Below, in pieces: positions 61,496 through 64,000 of a stretch of DNA of 64,000 nt; the stretch's first letter is position 1, and the number at the start of each line of letters is the position of its first letter. Position numbers and translations under genes: made by a program. Where the stretch lies: the NCBI GenBank assembly GCA_919901855.1, contig CAKKQC010000006.1:1-64000 (forward strand), in the 5' to 3' direction. Source of the stretch: a bacterium. Its GTDB lineage: Bacteria; Oederibacteriota; CAKKQC01. The notes under the pieces were generated by a model that had not been told where the DNA came from, made no database searches, and was given only the letters and a program-made list of their open reading frames with translations.

Positions 61496-63781
61496 TTATA
61501 GCTCCGGGTGGGCGTGCATGGCTTTGAGACGCCTCCAGCGCCGGTCCACCTCGGCCTGGGCTTCCTTGAGCAGGGCCTCGTTCTTCATGAGATGCCTCGT
61601 CTTCCCCATCATCTTGAGCCAGTCGGAGTGGGGGATCCGCCGGCCGATGGCGTCCGGATCGTACGTGATCGTCGTCTTGCCCTTTTCCACCTCGTAGAGG
61701 GGGAAGAAGCAGGAGTCCGCCGCGGCCTGCAGCACGGGCTGGGCCGCGTCGTCGGCCGTCCGCCAGTTCAGCGGGCAGTACGAGAGGACCTTGCCGAAGA
61801 CGAACCCTTCGTGCTTCGCGTACCACTGCGCCTTCGCCATCTTCCGCATGAAGTCCTCGGGGTAGCCCTCGGACGCCTGGAAGACGTACGGAATGTGCGT
61901 GGCCGCGAACATCTGGACCGTGTCCTTGTGGTGGTACGTCTTGCCCGGTAGCTTGGCCCCGACCTCGGAGGTCGAGGTCCGGTGCCCCATCGGGGTCTCA
62001 TACGACAACTGCGCGCCGGTATTCATATACGCCTGGTTGTCGTACTCGAGCACGATCATCTTGTGGCCGCGGTGGGCGGCGCCGAGGGTAGGGCCCATCC
62101 CGATGTCCATGCCCCCGTCGCCGGAGACCATCAGGAAAGTGGGATCCTTGACGTTCGGAAGCTCGCCCCGCCTGGAACGCTCGTGGTACATCTCGACCAG
62201 CCCGGACAGCGTCGCCGCGCCGTTCTGGAAGAGGTTGTGGACGTACGTGATCCGGTGCGCGGTCGTCGGGTACCCGGTCGTGACGACCATCGCGCACCCG
62301 GTGTGGAACAGGACGATGAGGTCGCCGTCGATCACGCGGTACGCCTGCTGGAGCGACGGGAAGATCCCGCACCCCGGGCACGCGCCGTGACCCGGCGCGA
62401 CCCGGCTCGGCATCGCCGTCATCGCCCACAGGGGCTCGAGGTCCACCTTGAGCCGCCCTGTCGTCTCGTCCACCGTGACCTTCGCCATGTGCCGGGTCAC
62501 TTCCTCGGTCGTGAGCGGGGGCAGGCCCATCGCCGGGTGCTTGGAGGGCTCGCCCTCCGTCAGCCCGTAGTAGTCGTTGGCCTTGCCGACCTTGCCCGTC
62601 TTCGCGGCCTCGATCGTCTCGGCGAAGAACGCTTCGGCATCGTGGGCGTAGAAATCCCGGCCGCCGAGCCCGTAGATCTTGGAGATCGTCCGGGTGTGGT
62701 TGTCGGGATCCTGCTGGATCGCGGCCCGGACCTCGGTGGTCAGGTTGCCGCCCTCGCCGCCGTAGGAGTCGGCGCGGTCCCCGATGAGGCAGGCCTTCGT
62801 CTTCTTGAGCGCCGCCCGGAAGAGGTCGCCGGGGAACGGCCGCAGGACGTTGGGGGAGAGCACGCCGACCTTGTTACCCTTGTCCCGCATCCGGTCCGCT
62901 ACTTCCTTCGCCGTCTCGGCCGCCGAGTTCGCGATCACGAGCGCGGAATCCGCGTCCGCCATCCGGTATTCGTCGAGCACGGGGTAGAACCGGCCGGTCA
63001 GCTCCCCGAATTCCTTGAAGACCTGGGGGATGACCGAGCGGGCGGCCTCCATCGCGTCCGACAACTGCTTCTTGTTGTTGATGAGGTCCGGGTCGTTCAT
63101 GTAGGGCCCGAACGTCACCGGGTGCGCCGGGTCCAGCGCCGTCATGGGCGCGTTCCGGCTCCCGAGGAACTTCTTGACCGCCGCGGGGTCGTCGAAGACC
63201 CAGAGGCGGCGCTTCTGGTGGCTCGTGAAGAAGCCGTCGTAGCAGACCATGACCGGGAGCTGGACGTCCTTGTGCTCCCCGATCCGGACCGCGCAGAAGT
63301 TCATGTCGTACGCGGCCTGGGGGTCGCGCGCGAGCAGCATGATCCAGCCCGTGTTGAGCGCCATGTAGATGTCCGAGTGGTCGCCGCGGATGTCGAGCGG
63401 CGCCGACACGGTCCGGCAGGCGATATCCAGGACCATGGGCTGGCGGGTGCCGGACTGGACCGGCAACTGCTCCATGGCGAACAGGATGCCCTGCGCGGAC
63501 GTCGCGTTGAGCACGCGCCCGCCGCCGAGCGCCGCGCCGTAGCAGATGCCCGCCGCGCCGTGCTCGCCGTCGCCGGCGATCATGACGACGTCGTGCTCGC
63601 CGTTCGCCTGCATCTTCGCCAGGCCTTCGGCGACCTCCGTCGACGGGGTGATGGGGAAGTACCCCATTACGTGGAATCCGATGTCCTTCCCCGCGATCGC
63701 GGCGGCCTCGTTGCCGGAGCGGAATTCCTGCTTCTGCTTCGCCGTGCCCTTCGGGGTGGTCCTGATTTCGGTCTTGCTCAT
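61496..63781 (-). CDS. Pyruvate:ferredoxin oxidoreductase, fused alpha-beta chain
   Basis: A 761-residue protein joining two chains. The N-terminal half (about 1-400) is PorA-like (SGNEAAAIAGKDIGFHVMGY, FPITPSTEVAEGLAKM, RGDHSDIYMALNTGWIML). The C-terminal half is PorB-like: GHGACPGCGIFPSLQQAYRV for a [4Fe-4S] cluster and VSGDGGMDIGMGPTLGAAHR through YDNQAYMNTGAQLS for thiamine diphosphate-Mg. It oxidises pyruvate (or another 2-oxoacid) with CoA to acyl-CoA, CO2 and reduced ferredoxin. The 2-oxoacid cannot be fixed by sequence reading. The gamma subunit is not in the window. Confidence 0.87.
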   Translation of the reverse strand: MSKTEIRTTPKGTAKQKQEFRSGNEAAAIAGKDIGFHVMGYFPITPSTEVAEGLAKMQANGEHDVVMIAGDGEHGAAGICYGAALGGGRVLNATSAQGILFAMEQLPVQSGTRQPMVLDIACRTVSAPLDIRGDHSDIYMALNTGWIMLLARDPQAAYDMNFCAVRIGEHKDVQLPVMVCYDGFFTSHQKRRLWVFDDPAAVKKFLGSRNAPMTALDPAHPVTFGPYMNDPDLINNKKQLSDAMEAARSVIPQVFKEFGELTGRFYPVLDEYRMADADSALVIANSAAETAKEVADRMRDKGNKVGVLSPNVLRPFPGDLFRAALKKTKACLIGDRADSYGGEGGNLTTEVRAAIQQDPDNHTRTISKIYGLGGRDFYAHDAEAFFAETIEAAKTGKVGKANDYYGLTEGEPSKHPAMGLPPLTTEEVTRHMAKVTVDETTGRLKVDLEPLWAMTAMPSRVAPGHGACPGCGIFPSLQQAYRVIDGDLIVLFHTGCAMVVTTGYPTTAHRITYVHNLFQNGAATLSGLVEMYHERSRRGELPNVKDPTFLMVSGDGGMDIGMGPTLGAAHRGHKMIVLEYDNQAYMNTGAQLSYETPMGHRTSTSEVGAKLPGKTYHHKDTVQMFAATHIPYVFQASEGYPEDFMRKMAKAQWYAKHEGFVFGKVLSYCPLNWRTADDAAQPVLQAAADSCFFPLYEVEKGKTTITYDPDAIGRRIPHSDWLKMMGKTRHLMKNEALLKEAQAEVDRRWRRLKAMHAHPEL

Positions 63782-63791
63782 GATGGCCTCC

Positions 63792-64000
63792 TCACTTCAC
63801 GAATTCGGGGAACTGGGGAATCCGGGTCCTGTCGGCGAGCCCGGGGGTCTCCGGTTCCTTCGAGAACGCGCCCGTCGGGCAGGACTCCACGCACCGGAAG
63901 CATCCCTTGCAGTACCGGTAGTCCACGCCCTTGAGTTTGCTCTTCGTCGGGATCTTGCCCGTCCCCTCGAACTCCCACACGAGGCAGAGGTCGGGGCAGA
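63792..64000 (-). CDS. porD: PorD ferredoxin subunit, 5' end beyond window
   Basis: The last 69 codons of a 2x[4Fe-4S] subunit; the frame is open to the window edge and begins CPDLCLVWEFEG, the tail of the first cluster region. The second cluster is YCKGCFRCVESCPTGAF. It passes electrons from PorAB to soluble ferredoxin. It ends 10 nt before porAB. The first cluster and true start lie outside. Confidence 0.82.
   Translation of the reverse strand, partial: CPDLCLVWEFEGTGKIPTKSKLKGVDYRYCKGCFRCVESCPTGAFSKEPETPGLADRTRIPQFPEFVK

Overview
The window is G+C-rich, gene-dense DNA from a Gram-negative bacterium: it encodes an outer-membrane porin, a periplasmic c-type cytochrome and several Tat-exported proteins. 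The metabolism points to an anaerobe that runs on ferredoxin. There is an energy-converting [NiFe] hydrogenase of the Ech type with most of its maturation genes, a pyruvate:ferredoxin oxidoreductase with fused alpha and beta chains, an Nfn-type ferredoxin/NAD(P) transhydrogenase, an ADP-forming acyl-CoA synthetase and a tungstate uptake operon. Families such as DUF1080, DUF362, DUF6599 and Fe-S aldo/keto reductases are common in uncultured Planctomycetota- or Acidobacteriota-like lineages, but the sequence alone does not fix the phylum. No rRNA, tRNA, CRISPR array, transposase or integrase was recognised.

Layout. 0-4.2 kb: a TPR-like protein, then an oxyanion porin-tupABC operon behind a perfect ModE-like box. 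4.3-5.7 kb: an Rrf2 regulator with its own operator, a ferredoxin and a zinc-ribbon protein. 5.8-8.6 kb: an acyl-CoA synthetase fused to a GNAT domain. 8.6-18.9 kb: hypF-hypC-hypD-hypE, echABCDEF, hypA. 18.9-29.4 kb: a shortened TauE/SafE gene, sugar-related enzymes (Gfo/Idh, GH3, DUF1080), two tandem TPR-like paralogs, ilvD, an AAC(3)-like enzyme and a triheme cytochrome. 30.3-42 kb: an accessory region with RelBE-type, DUF433/DUF5615 and Panacea toxin-antitoxin pairs, two nucleotidyltransferases, a NUDIX hydrolase, a duplicated caspase-like protein preceded by a micro-ORF, a PCMT-like methyltransferase and a beta-lactamase-like hydrolase. 42.6-48.5 kb: a GH5-like hydrolase and a very large secreted DUF11 protein. 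48.5-56.3 kb: an operon for an exported redox system (DUF6599, DUF362, NapH-like polyferredoxin, two Tat-exported aldo/keto reductases, a degenerate alkaline phosphatase). 56.3-59.2 kb: a Fic protein, a beta-propeller protein and a small aspartic protease. 59.2-64 kb, minus strand: porD (cut by the window end)-porAB-nfnA-nfnB.

How the genes fit together. PorAB would make acetyl-CoA and reduced ferredoxin. Ech would re-oxidise ferredoxin to H2 while pumping ions, Nfn would balance ferredoxin against NAD(P)H, and the acyl-CoA synthetase could make ATP from acetyl-CoA. The tungstate operon would supply tungsten enzymes, which lie outside the window. This chain is inferred from gene content.

Most notable observations: (1) a caspase-like/nucleotidyltransferase/NUDIX operon behind a micro-ORF with a consensus promoter; (2) an exported Fe-S aldo/keto reductase operon ending in a phosphatase that has lost its catalytic residues; (3) a recurring TANNNT hexamer 6-8 nt before start codons, suggesting frequent leaderless mRNAs; (4) a ModE-like operator over the start of the porin-tup operon.
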